The notes beneath the pieces were generated by a model, which worked only from the letters and a program-made list of their open reading frames with translations, had not been told where the DNA came from and searched no databases. 64,000 bases of DNA from Marinospirillum perlucidum (GTDB lineage: Bacteria; Pseudomonadota; Gammaproteobacteria; Pseudomonadales; Halomonadaceae), in the NCBI RefSeq assembly GCF_003336805.1, contig NZ_QFWJ01000003.1:62001-126000 (forward strand), read 5' to 3'. This document shows, piece after piece, positions 34,584 to 43,703 of this stretch. Made by a program: the position numbers and the translations under genes. Position 1 is the stretch's first letter. Each line of letters opens with the position of its first letter.

Positions 34584-34949
34584 CTAGCTAAGTGTGTCTT
34601 TAGAGGGTTCGATCACCTCGGTTGCTGCAGGCCAGAAATCACCGGGCCCCTTGCTATGGGTGTGACGTTTAATGAGTTGCATCAGTTGTTGCTGGCTGGA
34701 ATGCAGCTCCTGATGCGAGCAGTTTTGACTGGCCAGACGGGTATACAAACGGTGGGAGGCTGTAGCCAGTTCCCTGTGTCCGAGCTGGGTGGCTGTGGTG
34801 GTGATTTTTTCCAGTTTGTATTTGAGTAGCTGGGTTTCTGCCGCCTGGGGCAATCTCTTTGCCTGTAGACAGGTTTCCAGTTGTTGCGCATGCCAGATTA
34901 AACTGGCATGGGCTGGGTGCTCCGAATCCTTGATTTTGCGGCCTTGCAT
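34584..34949 (-). CDS. Small helical protein, possibly a degenerate Hpt-like domain
   Basis: 121 residues, all-helical in appearance, not recognised. The segment LLKYKLEKITTTATQLGHRELATASHRLY has the spacing of a histidine phosphotransfer domain (H-x-L-K-G-x-A-x-x-L-G), but the phospho-His position is not His. It follows the ATPase gene by 15 bases on the same strand and is probably translated with it, so it may be its protein partner. That is inference. Confidence 0.55.
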   Translation of the reverse strand: MQGRKIKDSEHPAHASLIWHAQQLETCLQAKRLPQAAETQLLKYKLEKITTTATQLGHRELATASHRLYTRLASQNCSHQELHSSQQQLMQLIKRHTHSKGPGDFWPAATEVIEPSKDTLS

Positions 34950-34964
34950 GGGTTGAATCCCCTT

Positions 34965-35489
34965 TTAAATCTTATCGGTTTTAAAAGAACAAACGGTAAC
35001 TTTAGTTCCACCTTCGGTATAGTTTATTTGGTCAAAACATAGTTCTCGGGCAATTTTAATGCCCTGGCCACTGATGGCCGGTTGCAGGTTTTGTTGCTCC
35101 TGGTGATTCTTGTAATCAAAACCCTGACCCTGATCTTTAATGCTGATTCTGGTCTCTGTTTGATTTTTGAATACTTCCAGTTGCAGGGCGAGTTTTTGTC
35201 GGGGTGTAGCCTTGATGCATTTTTCCAGGTGCTGGTAATACTTGCCCGCCTGGAGAAGCTGGCTTTTTTCCTTGGAGGTGATGCCAAGGTTGCCGTGTTC
35301 CAGAGCGTTAGTGAGGAGTTCAGTCAAGCCGATTTTGGCCTTGACCGGTTGTGGAAAATGCTTGGCCAGCCGGTCTGCCAATTCATTGACCTCTTTCAGA
35401 CTGCTGACCAAATGGGTACGTCTCCTCGGTTTTTTAAAAATACGGTTAATTAAATTTTCAGGAACTTCTTTCAGTCGATTTCCCGTCAT
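34965..35489 (-). CDS. RsbW-like GHKL ATPase (anti-sigma or signalling regulator)
   Basis: 174 residues with a single HATPase_c_2 domain: the N-box LTELLTNALEHGN, the G1 box IKDQGQGFDY, and the GQGIKIARELCFDQINYTEGGTKV ending. Such stand-alone kinases act as anti-sigma factors or answer to response regulators. The start at 35489 follows AAGGAAA; an upstream TTG is less likely. It is paired with the small helical gene downstream. No sigma factor or anti-anti-sigma protein is adjacent; rpoH, 1.5 kb away, is a different class. Confidence 0.8.
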   Translation of the reverse strand: MTGNRLKEVPENLINRIFKKPRRRTHLVSSLKEVNELADRLAKHFPQPVKAKIGLTELLTNALEHGNLGITSKEKSQLLQAGKYYQHLEKCIKATPRQKLALQLEVFKNQTETRISIKDQGQGFDYKNHQEQQNLQPAISGQGIKIARELCFDQINYTEGGTKVTVCSFKTDKI

Positions 35490-35788
35490 GACTTTTTCCT
35501 TAGGTTGGGACAATAACCTTATTTTTGTTAGGTTTGTTTTTGGTGCCCAAGTTATTTAAAGTGTTTAAGACTAGAGCATTTTTTGGGTCTTAAACATATT
35601 TTTTGTTAGTTTCTTGTTTCCTGTTTATTTTTAGCAATTATTGGGCCTTAATAGCCTTTTTAAAATTATGGTTAACTTTTGGTGCAGGTAATAGAAAATT
35701 CCTGTTCGGATATTTTCCGGGTGGGGTTTAATTTGCCGGGGGTTGCCCAAATAGTATTAGTCAATACTAATCAATCGTGAGGATGACT

Positions 35789-36223
35789 ATGAGTAATGTC
35801 TCTCTTGTGGCCTGCCCTTCCTGTCTGGCCTTTAACCGGATACCAACAGAACGCCTTAAAGATGGTCCTAAATGTGGCCAGTGCAAAAATGCAGTGCTTC
35901 CAGGCGAACCGGTGGAGATCAATCAGCAGAATTTCCAGCCGCTGGTGCTCCAGGGGGATTTGCCGGTAGTGGTGGATTTCTGGGCCAGTTGGTGTGGTCC
36001 CTGCAAAATGATGGCGCCTGTCTTTGCCGAAGCCGCACAGGAGTTTCAGGGAACTTTTCGGTTTGCCAAGGTGAATACCGAGGATAATCAGGCCTTGGCG
36101 GCCCAATACGGGATTCGCAGTATTCCTACGCTAGCTGTTTTCAAAGGTGGGAAGGAGATTGCCAGGCAGGCTGGTGCGCTGCAGGGCAGTCAGTTAAAAA
36201 GCTGGTTGCAGCAGTTTGTTTGA
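35789..36223 (+). CDS. trxC: Thioredoxin TrxC (thioredoxin 2)
   Basis: 144 residues. The N-terminal zinc domain has CPSC and CGQC pairs, and the thioredoxin domain carries the WCGPC active site (FWASWCGPCKMMAP) and the cis-Pro segment GIRSIPTLAVF. This cytoplasmic reductase is usually induced by oxidative stress. Three starts are possible (35777 GTG, 35783, 35789); the last is favoured by GAGG six bases upstream and matches the family N-terminus. Confidence 0.95.
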   Translation: MSNVSLVACPSCLAFNRIPTERLKDGPKCGQCKNAVLPGEPVEINQQNFQPLVLQGDLPVVVDFWASWCGPCKMMAPVFAEAAQEFQGTFRFAKVNTEDNQALAAQYGIRSIPTLAVFKGGKEIARQAGALQGSQLKSWLQQFV

Positions 36224-36231
36224 TTGCCAGT

Positions 36232-36259
36232 AAAAAAGCCGTGCTCGTTTGAGCACGGC
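36232..36259 (-). terminator. Rho-independent terminator of rpoH
   Basis: GCCGTGCTC (36238-36246) and GAGCACGGC (36251-36259) form a perfect 9-base stem with a 4-base loop. Read on the minus strand it is followed by six T (36237-36232). It lies between the convergent trxC and rpoH genes. Confidence 0.9.
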
Positions 36260-36284
36260 CGTGAAAACGGGGGGATGGGTCGGT

Positions 36285-37151
36285 TTAGGCGACCAGTTCA
36301 CCCTGCATCGCAGTTTTTACCTTTTTCATGGCGTTTTTTTCCAGCTGCCGGATTCTCTCCGCAGACACACCATAGGTTGCAGCCAGTTCATGCAGCGTGG
36401 CCTTGCTTTCATTGAGCCAGCGTTGCTGGAGGATATCCCGGCTACGCTCGTCAAGATCGGCCAGAGCGGCTTGCAAGCGACTGCTGGCATCAGCTTCGGT
36501 GTTATCGGCTTCAATCATGCTGGCCGGGTTGTAACGCTGGTCTTCCAGGTAGTGAACCGGGGCATAGGAGGCGCTGTCTTCATCGTCATCCTGGTAGCCA
36601 TCAAAAGCTGCATCATTGGAGCTGAGGCGGCTTTCCATCTCGCGCACTGTCTCGGGTTTGACGTTGAGATCAGCAGCGATGGCATCCACCTCGTCACCAT
36701 TCAGCCAGGTCAGACTTTTTTTGGCGCCGCGCAGATTGAAAAAGAGTTTGCGCTGGGCCTTGGTGGTGGCCACTTTGACGATACGCCAGTTCTTGAGAAC
36801 AAATTCGTGAATTTCCGCCTTGATCCAGTGAACGGCAAAGGATACCAGGCGTACGCCCAGGGTAGGATCAAAGCGTTTGACGGCTTTCATCAGGCCGACA
36901 TTGCCTTCCTGAATCAGGTCAGCCTGAGCCAAGCCGTAGCCCTTGTAGCTCTTGGCAATATGCACAACAAAACGCAGGTGGGAGAGAACCAGTAAACGGG
37001 CAGCTTCCAGATCTCCCTGGTCCTGCAGACGGTGGCCAAGGTCTTTTTCTTCCTCGGCAGTCAGCAGGGGAATGCTGTTAACGGTCTGGATGTAAGCACT
37101 TAGATCACGACCGGGTGAAAAAAGGTCAACAACCTGAAGTTGTTTGCTCAT
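36285..37151 (-). CDS. rpoH: RNA polymerase heat-shock sigma factor (sigma-32)
   Basis: 288 residues. Region 2 is complete ([63 protein letters not shown]), and the RpoH box region ([25 protein letters not shown]) and region 4 ([28 protein letters not shown]) follow. It directs transcription of chaperone and protease genes. As in many gammaproteobacteria it lies next to ftsX-ftsE-ftsY. Confidence 0.97.
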   Translation of the reverse strand: MSKQLQVVDLFSPGRDLSAYIQTVNSIPLLTAEEEKDLGHRLQDQGDLEAARLLVLSHLRFVVHIAKSYKGYGLAQADLIQEGNVGLMKAVKRFDPTLGVRLVSFAVHWIKAEIHEFVLKNWRIVKVATTKAQRKLFFNLRGAKKSLTWLNGDEVDAIAADLNVKPETVREMESRLSSNDAAFDGYQDDDEDSASYAPVHYLEDQRYNPASMIEADNTEADASSRLQAALADLDERSRDILQQRWLNESKATLHELAATYGVSAERIRQLEKNAMKKVKTAMQGELVA

Positions 37152-37308
37152 GTTGGTCTCCGTAAACCGAAAAGCTCATTAAAGTCGATTGAACCTTAAG
37201 ACTGGTTCGGGCTTTAAAAGTTCTCTGGAAGTCCTAATCCTTACAGTTGTTGCCCGTTTTGCAAGGATCAGAGACCTTCTCAGGCGAATGATTGGCTGCT
37301 CGCGACCT

Positions 37309-38400
37309 CTATCGAGGTTCGATTTTTCCCAGATGCCGACCCACGGCAATCCAGGCACCCAACCAACCCAATATTGTACTTGAAAGTAGCAGCAATAGGG
37401 AATCCCGTAAACCCAGGCCGATCAGGCTGAAATCGCTGGCGTAGGCGCTGGCTAGGGAGCTGACCGGGCCTTTTAACCAGAACAGCGAGAGGTTGATCAG
37501 TAACCAGGCCAGCAGTCCGCCACCCAGGCCATACCAGATGCCGGTATAGAGAAAAGGGCGGCGAACAAAGGCATTGGTGGCTCCAATCAGTTTGGTGACC
37601 AGGATTTCCTGGCGCCGGTTCTCGATGGCCAGGCGGATGGTATTACCTACAACCAGAAGAACGGCTATCCCCAGTAGCAGGGCCAGAGCGGTAATCAGCC
37701 TTTGTCCCAGTTCCATAATATAAAAGAGCCGCTTGACCCAAGCCAGATCCAGCTGGGCTTCTTCTACTTCAGGTAGCTGATCCAGTTCGGTGACGAGCTG
37801 TTCCTGGGCTTCCACCCCCTGGATGCTGGGGCGGACCACGATGACTGCAGGTAGAGGATTGCCATCCAGGTAGTTGAGAGCTTCACCAAAACCGGAAAAC
37901 TCGCGAAACTCTGCCAGGGTTTGTTCCTTGGAGAGATAGCGGGTTTCGGCGATGTCCTCGCGCATTTGCAGTTCCTGCATCAGGGCTTGGCCGCGGGCAT
38001 CATTGACACCGGCTTCCAGATAAAGCGACATCTGGGCATTGCCATCCCAGTTGCTGGATACCAGCTGGGCATTGTTCAGGAAAATATACAGGGCCACCGG
38101 CAGCGACATGGCGATGGCAATGACCGCCCAGGTCATGAGGCTGGCAAGAGGGCTACGCAGGAGTCTCTGTAAACTATCCACCGCCATGTTGGCGTGGTGG
38201 CGACGCCAGGCACGGAAACGGGTAGCGGTCTTCACCTCGCTGATCCGCGCTCCTCCGCTGCTGGGCTTGGGAGAGGGTTCATTCCTCAGGCGGTTGGCTG
38301 GTTTGCGCTTGGCCTGGGGAGCCGGGCGTTGGTTGCGACGGCCATCCTGAAAGGTGGCTCCGCTGGGTCGTGAAGAGGTGCCGGGACGTTTACCTATCAT
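37309..38400 (-). CDS. ftsX: Cell-division protein FtsX
   Basis: 363 residues: a long basic cytoplasmic N-terminus (about 95 residues), four membrane helices and the extracytoplasmic domain after the first (NNAQLVSSNWDGNAQMSLYLEAGVND...). The C-terminal LIGATNAFVRRPFLYTGIWYGLGGGLLAW block is typical of FtsX. With FtsE it forms the ABC-type complex that activates amidases at the septum. The start codon overlaps the ftsE stop by four bases. The N-terminal extension is longer than in E. coli. Confidence 0.95.
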   Translation of the reverse strand: MIGKRPGTSSRPSGATFQDGRRNQRPAPQAKRKPANRLRNEPSPKPSSGGARISEVKTATRFRAWRRHHANMAVDSLQRLLRSPLASLMTWAVIAIAMSLPVALYIFLNNAQLVSSNWDGNAQMSLYLEAGVNDARGQALMQELQMREDIAETRYLSKEQTLAEFREFSGFGEALNYLDGNPLPAVIVVRPSIQGVEAQEQLVTELDQLPEVEEAQLDLAWVKRLFYIMELGQRLITALALLLGIAVLLVVGNTIRLAIENRRQEILVTKLIGATNAFVRRPFLYTGIWYGLGGGLLAWLLINLSLFWLKGPVSSLASAYASDFSLIGLGLRDSLLLLLSSTILGWLGAWIAVGRHLGKIEPR

Positions 38401-39065
38401 CTGGGAACTCCATCATGCGTGATGCTGCCTTCCGTGAGAGCAAGCATTCTCAGACCCATGCGGGTAATCAGGTTGAGATCGTGCGATGCGATGAGTACGG
38501 TGACCCCGACCGCATTGAATTGACGGAACAGCTGCATGATTTCTGCTGAAAGCTGGGGGTCCAGGTTACCGGTCGGCTCATCCGCGAGCAGAATGGGGGG
38601 CTTGTTGACCACTGCCCGGGCGATACCCACCCGCTGTTGTTCACCCCCGGACAGCATGATGGGGGTGAATTTTTCCTTCGACAGGAGGCCAACCTTGTCC
38701 AGCGCCGCCCTGACTCGTTTGCCGATCTCCCGAGGGTCCATGCCTTCGATAATCAGGGGCAGGGCAACATTGTCATAGATGCTACGATCAAAGAGCAGCT
38801 GGTGATCCTGAAAAACCACCCCGATCTTGCGTCTAAGGAAGGGAATGTGGCGGCTTCCCATTTGCGATAGATGAGCCCCATCGATCTTGACTTGACCGCG
38901 GGTAGCGATCTCCATGCGCATGATCAACTTGAGCAGGGTACTCTTACCGGCCCCTGAATGCCCCGTCAGAAAAGCCATCTCCCCTTCATTCAGGTGAAAG
39001 TTGACGTTTTGCAGGGCTTCGTGGCCGTTTTCGTAGCGTTTAAAGACATTGCTGAACTGAATCAT
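38397..39065 (-). CDS. ftsE: Cell-division ATP-binding protein FtsE
   Basis: 222 residues of an ABC ATPase: Walker [12 protein letters not shown], signature [14 protein letters not shown], Walker [16 protein letters not shown] and the switch His in IASHDL. The start [21 protein letters not shown] matches FtsE. It couples ATP hydrolysis to FtsX. It follows ftsY by 26 bases on the same strand and overlaps ftsX. Confidence 0.97.
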   Translation of the reverse strand: MIQFSNVFKRYENGHEALQNVNFHLNEGEMAFLTGHSGAGKSTLLKLIMRMEIATRGQVKIDGAHLSQMGSRHIPFLRRKIGVVFQDHQLLFDRSIYDNVALPLIIEGMDPREIGKRVRAALDKVGLLSKEKFTPIMLSGGEQQRVGIARAVVNKPPILLADEPTGNLDPQLSAEIMQLFRQFNAVGVTVLIASHDLNLITRMGLRMLALTEGSITHDGVPR

Positions 39066-39091
39066 GGGCCCTCCGGGTGGCCTTCAGGGGA

Positions 39092-40141
39092 TCAGGAAGA
39101 GGCCTCTTCCAGCTGGATATCCAGCAGGGCATCAACAAAACTCTCGGCATCAAAATCACGCAGATCATCTGCCTGTTCACCCACGCCGATAAAACGCACA
39201 GGGATGCCTAGCTCCCTGGCCAAGGCAAAGACAATGCCGCCCTTGGCAGTGCCATCCAGTTTGGTCAAGACCAGGCCGGTCAGGGGAACCGACTGGTTGA
39301 ACTCTCTGGCCTGGGCCACGGCATTCTGGCCGGTGGCCGCATCCAGTACCAGCAGGGTTTCCTGGGGGGCTTCGGGGTCAATTTTTTGCATTACCCGGCG
39401 CACCTTGGAGAGCTCTTCCATCAGGTTGCTTTTGTTATGCAGACGCCCGGCAGTGTCGGCGATTAGCAGGTCGGTTTTGCGGGATACGGCTGCCTGGAGG
39501 GCATCAAAGACCACGCTGGCGCTGTCGGCACCGGTATGCTGGGCAATGACCGGCACTTCATTGCGCTCGCCCCAGACCTTGAGCTGTTCCACGGCGGCAG
39601 CGCGGAAGGTATCACCAGCGGCCAGAAGAATCTTCTTGCCTTCACCCTGGTAGCGTTTGGCGAGTTTGCCGATGGTGGTGGTTTTGCCGACGCCATTGAC
39701 GCCTACGGTGAGAATGACAAAAGGCTTGTCGCTGTTTTCAGGAAGCTCTAGTGGTTGGGCAACCGGCTCCAGCAGTTTTTTCAGTTCCTGCTTGAGGGCT
39801 TCGAGAAGAGCCGGGGCATCCTGCAACTGCTTGCGATCGACCTTTTCGGTCAGGCTGTCGATGATTTCACGCGTGGCCGTCATGCCGACATCGGCCATGA
39901 GCAGGCGGGTTTCCAGTTCTTCCAGCAGTTCGTCATCAACCTTGCGCCCGCCACCAAAAAGGCTGGCCAGGCCATCGGTCAGGCCGCTACGGGTTTTGGA
40001 CAGGCCTTTTTTCAGGCGACTAAAAAGCCCTTCTTTGGTCTGGGGCTCCTGGTCTTGGGGTTCCTGGGAGGTGGTCGCTGGATCTTCCGGGTTTTCAGCC
40101 TCTTGCGACTGTTTTTTATCGCGTTTAAATAGTCCTAGCAT
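39092..40141 (-). CDS. ftsY: Signal recognition particle receptor FtsY
   Basis: 349 residues: an acidic N-terminal part (about 40 residues), then the NG GTPase domain with GVNGVGKTTTIGKLA, DTFRAAAVEQL, DTAGRLHNKSNLMEEL, TKLDGTAKGG and GVGEQADDLRDFD. It targets ribosomes with SRP to the membrane. It opens the ftsY-ftsE-ftsX operon and is divergent from rsmD. Confidence 0.97.
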   Translation of the reverse strand: MLGLFKRDKKQSQEAENPEDPATTSQEPQDQEPQTKEGLFSRLKKGLSKTRSGLTDGLASLFGGGRKVDDELLEELETRLLMADVGMTATREIIDSLTEKVDRKQLQDAPALLEALKQELKKLLEPVAQPLELPENSDKPFVILTVGVNGVGKTTTIGKLAKRYQGEGKKILLAAGDTFRAAAVEQLKVWGERNEVPVIAQHTGADSASVVFDALQAAVSRKTDLLIADTAGRLHNKSNLMEELSKVRRVMQKIDPEAPQETLLVLDAATGQNAVAQAREFNQSVPLTGLVLTKLDGTAKGGIVFALARELGIPVRFIGVGEQADDLRDFDAESFVDALLDIQLEEASS

Positions 40142-40328
40142 GGGTGTTGGTATCTTAATCGTTTATTGAATGGGTTATCCTATCACCTGCTTGCCCCTGA
40201 AGGTAGAAAACACCGGTCAGCGGGCACCTGGAGACTGGATGCAGAGGCGGGCGAAAAGTCGGTTGTCCTCTGTCATCGACTTGCTCGGATAGAGTCAATC
40301 AGGGTTTATTGCAGTAACTGGAGACACG

Positions 40329-40943
40329 ATGCCAAAACGTCAAAAAAGTTTAAAGCAGGGCCTACAGGGCCAGGTTCGGATTATCGGCGGTGACTGGCGG
40401 GGGCGCAAGTTACCTGTGCCTTTTTGTGAAGGTTTGCGGCCAACGTCGGATCGAGTCAGGGAAACCCTGTTTAACTGGTTGCAGTTTGATCTGCCCGGTA
40501 GTCGTTGTCTGGATGCCTTTGCCGGTAGTGGCGCTCTGGCTGCAGAAAGCCTGAGTCGAGGGGCTTCCCAGGTGCTTCTTCTGGAGAAGGAGCCGCGAGT
40601 GGCCAAGCAGCTAAGAGAGCTATTGACAGAGTTGGCTGGTGATCAGGCCCAGGTGCTCAATGCCGATACGCTTCAATATCTGGAGCAGGAAAGCAAGGAG
40701 GCGTTTGATCTGGTGTTTCTGGACCCTCCCTTTACCCAGGGGTTACTGGAGCCAACCTGTCGCCTTTTGGAAGATCAGGGCTGGCTGGCCGAGTCAGCAA
40801 AAATCTACCTGGAGATCGAAAAGCAGGCTCCTGTACAGCAGCTACCCGATAACTGGTCGTTGCTGAAAGAAAAGGAGGCTGGTGAGGTGCGCTATTCGCT
40901 GTATCAGCGTGCTTCAGTTAATGCTAATATAAGCGCTTCCTGA
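40329..40943 (+). CDS. rsmD: 16S rRNA (guanine966-N2)-methyltransferase
   Basis: 204 residues with the RsmD start QVRIIGGDWRGRKLPVP, LRPTSDRVRETLFNWL, the S-adenosylmethionine site CLDAFAGSGALAAESLSRGA and the catalytic DPPF motif (LVFLDPPFTQGLLEP). The position divergent from ftsY is conserved in gammaproteobacteria. The N-terminus (KRQKSLKQGLQG) is somewhat longer than the core domain. Confidence 0.96.
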   Translation: MPKRQKSLKQGLQGQVRIIGGDWRGRKLPVPFCEGLRPTSDRVRETLFNWLQFDLPGSRCLDAFAGSGALAAESLSRGASQVLLLEKEPRVAKQLRELLTELAGDQAQVLNADTLQYLEQESKEAFDLVFLDPPFTQGLLEPTCRLLEDQGWLAESAKIYLEIEKQAPVQQLPDNWSLLKEKEAGEVRYSLYQRASVNANISAS

Positions 40944-41027
40944 CGGTTACTTGGATAGAAGCAGAGCTTATTTGAGCCGAAGAGGCCTTTTGGGTAAGAT
41001 GCATCCTCTTTTTGCTGGGAGGTTATC

Positions 41028-41821
<794 letters not shown>

Positions 41822-41840
41822 GTAGCCTTGAAGCCCAACT

Positions 41841-41872
41841 AAAAAGAGCGAACCCCGGGGTTCGCTCTTTTT
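41841..41872. terminator. Bidirectional terminator between ferredoxin and lipoprotein genes
   Basis: AAAAAGAGCGAACCCC (41841-41856) and GGGGTTCGCTCTTTTT (41857-41872) are perfect inverted repeats without a spacer, with T-runs on either strand. It serves both convergent genes. Confidence 0.92.
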
Positions 41873-41887
41873 TTATATTAGCCAGGT

Positions 41888-43555
41888 TCAAAAACTGCCT
41901 GCTTTACTGATGACCTGGCTACCGCTGGTTGTTGATGTTTGTCGATGTGCCCGAGCCTGAATTTTGTTGTCACTTGCCCAGACCAACATGAAGGTCTTGT
42001 CATCGTGTAGCAGATCCATACCTTCAATGTCCTGAGTACCAGTGGACATCTGCATGGCATCACTCCAGTTACTGCCCAGTTGATGATAGCGGCGGCTGTA
42101 GACCTGCTGATTACCTGATTCATCATTCTGCTTCCAGGCAAAAACCTGATTTCCTGCTCCATCTACAGCCCACACGGGGGATGAATTGTAGAGACCTGAA
42201 TCAGCAAAGACCTTCGGGGTTTCACAGCTTTTTGTGGTAAAGCTGCATTGAGCAGTCAGTCCCTGGTTGTTCTGTGCCCAAATCACCTGGCTGGTATTGG
42301 CATCGTAATCGTAGGCTTGGGGGTAGGAAGCGACCTGGGTGTTGCTGCTGGCATCGACTTCAAAGGGGGTCCCCCAACCATCTGCACTGGTATAAAAAGC
42401 GGCATAAAGGTTGGTTGCGTGGCTACTCGCCTGCCCATTGCCCTGCGCCCAGACCAAGAGAAGATCACCTTCGTCACTGACATTGATAGCCGGAGCCTGG
42501 GTGGCTGCGTTGGCATAGCCACCGGAAAGAGTGTCCACTTCGGTGGGTGAAGTCCAACTGGTTCCATTGTAGATGCTGGCATAGATGCTGGTGCCTAAAG
42601 AGCCATTGTCCTGGGCCCAGGCAGCAACGCCCTTGCCATCTGCAGTAAAAGCAACTGCAGGGGCATAGGCATCGTTGGTGTCATCAGTTTCCAGTTTCGC
42701 CGCGCCACTCCAGCTGCTGCCATCGTGGTAATTATAGTAAATCGATGGCTTGCCACCGGCGTCGGACTGCAAAAAGGCGACCAGCGTGTGGCCTTGGGAA
42801 TCCATGGCCACAGCGGCCTGGGTTACATCACCGGCACCGGCGTCGGGATCGTGAATGCTGGTCGAACTTGAGTCGATGACAGCATAAAGCGCATCACTGC
42901 CACTGGTGGGTGATTCCAGATAAATGACAGTTTCATTGTCAGAAGTGTTGGCGACAATCTGAACCTGGTCGCGGGTTTGTCCGCCGGTTCCTGGATAAGT
43001 ACCCGTCGGGCTGGAGTTCCAGCTACTAGTGCTCAAACTATAAGCGTTTCCAGCCAGCTGTTCCCCTTGTAAGGGCATGCTGCTTTCCCAATAGGCGAGG
43101 ACACTAGTGCCATTGCTGGCCAAATCGGGGTTGATGGATTCGGTAGCGGTGGATGAAGAAATCTGGGTGCTGCTGTCTTCCCAGTCTCGGCAGTTGATAT
43201 CCAGATTGCTTACGGATGCCTCGTTGATGCTGCCGCTGAGCCCTTCCACAGAACAAATCTGCTGACCTGTTGGTGCTGCAGCTAAAGTGATTTCATAGGT
43301 ATCGCCGTTACTGAAACCTTCAAATTTGAAGCTGCCATCGGTCACGCTGAGGGTTTTTCCGCTTTGTGATTCTTTTAACTCCAGGGAGCCATCAAGTCCG
43401 GTAATAGTGCCGCTCAGGTCGTAGCTGCTAGTCGAAGTGTTGTTCGATGAAGTGTTTTGATTGCTGCTGGAACCGCTATCACTACTGCTTCCACAGCCAC
43501 TGATAAAAAAAGCTGAAAGAGTCACGCTGAGTAGGGGGAGGGTTAAGGGTTTCAT
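41888..43555 (-). CDS. Lipoprotein with beta-propeller-like repeats
   Basis: 555 residues. The signal peptide ends in a lipobox (FISGC) followed by a long Ser/Asn linker. Residues 45-110 look like a small beta-sandwich (SGTITGLDGSLELKE...). From about 140 on there are roughly six or seven degenerate units of about 55-60 residues, each with a hydrophobic-x-W-x-Q/S strand (VLAYWES, GVAAWAQDN, LLLVWAQGN, SQVIWAQNN, QVFAWKQND, FMLVWASDN) and a W-x-x-P/A strand. This suits a propeller at the cell surface or in the periplasm. The function is unknown. The upstream gap carries palindromes and a LuxR-type gene lies behind it. Confidence 0.8.
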   Translation of the reverse strand: MKPLTLPLLSVTLSAFFISGCGSSSDSGSSSNQNTSSNNTSTSSYDLSGTITGLDGSLELKESQSGKTLSVTDGSFKFEGFSNGDTYEITLAAAPTGQQICSVEGLSGSINEASVSNLDINCRDWEDSSTQISSSTATESINPDLASNGTSVLAYWESSMPLQGEQLAGNAYSLSTSSWNSSPTGTYPGTGGQTRDQVQIVANTSDNETVIYLESPTSGSDALYAVIDSSSTSIHDPDAGAGDVTQAAVAMDSQGHTLVAFLQSDAGGKPSIYYNYHDGSSWSGAAKLETDDTNDAYAPAVAFTADGKGVAAWAQDNGSLGTSIYASIYNGTSWTSPTEVDTLSGGYANAATQAPAINVSDEGDLLLVWAQGNGQASSHATNLYAAFYTSADGWGTPFEVDASSNTQVASYPQAYDYDANTSQVIWAQNNQGLTAQCSFTTKSCETPKVFADSGLYNSSPVWAVDGAGNQVFAWKQNDESGNQQVYSRRYHQLGSNWSDAMQMSTGTQDIEGMDLLHDDKTFMLVWASDNKIQARAHRQTSTTSGSQVISKAGSF

Positions 43556-43622
43556 TGTCTATCTCCGCAAGTTTTGGATCGGGTGATGACAATTTTTTCG
43601 TATTTACCGGGAGAAGAAATCC

Positions 43623-43667
43623 TCAGGATTGGGGAAGATGCGAGCTGTTTTATCCCCAAAATTGGGG
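43623..43667. promoter_or_regulatory. Inverted repeats upstream of the lipoprotein gene
   Basis: The 148-base gap holds CCCCAA-AA-TTGGGG (43654-43667) and a related half site in AATCCTCAGGATTGGGG (about 43619-43634, itself containing the dyad AATCC/GGATT). Repeated TTGGGG half-sites beside a LuxR-type gene suggest an operator of the lipoprotein promoter. Confidence 0.5.
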
Positions 43668-43703
43668 AGAGGGGTGAAAGGTGTGAACGACTTCACATGG
43701 GTT

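Noticed and set aside
35777-35788. Upstream starts for trxC (GTG 35777, ATG 35783)
   Set aside because: They overlap the ribosome site GAGG; ATG 35789 has the best spacing.
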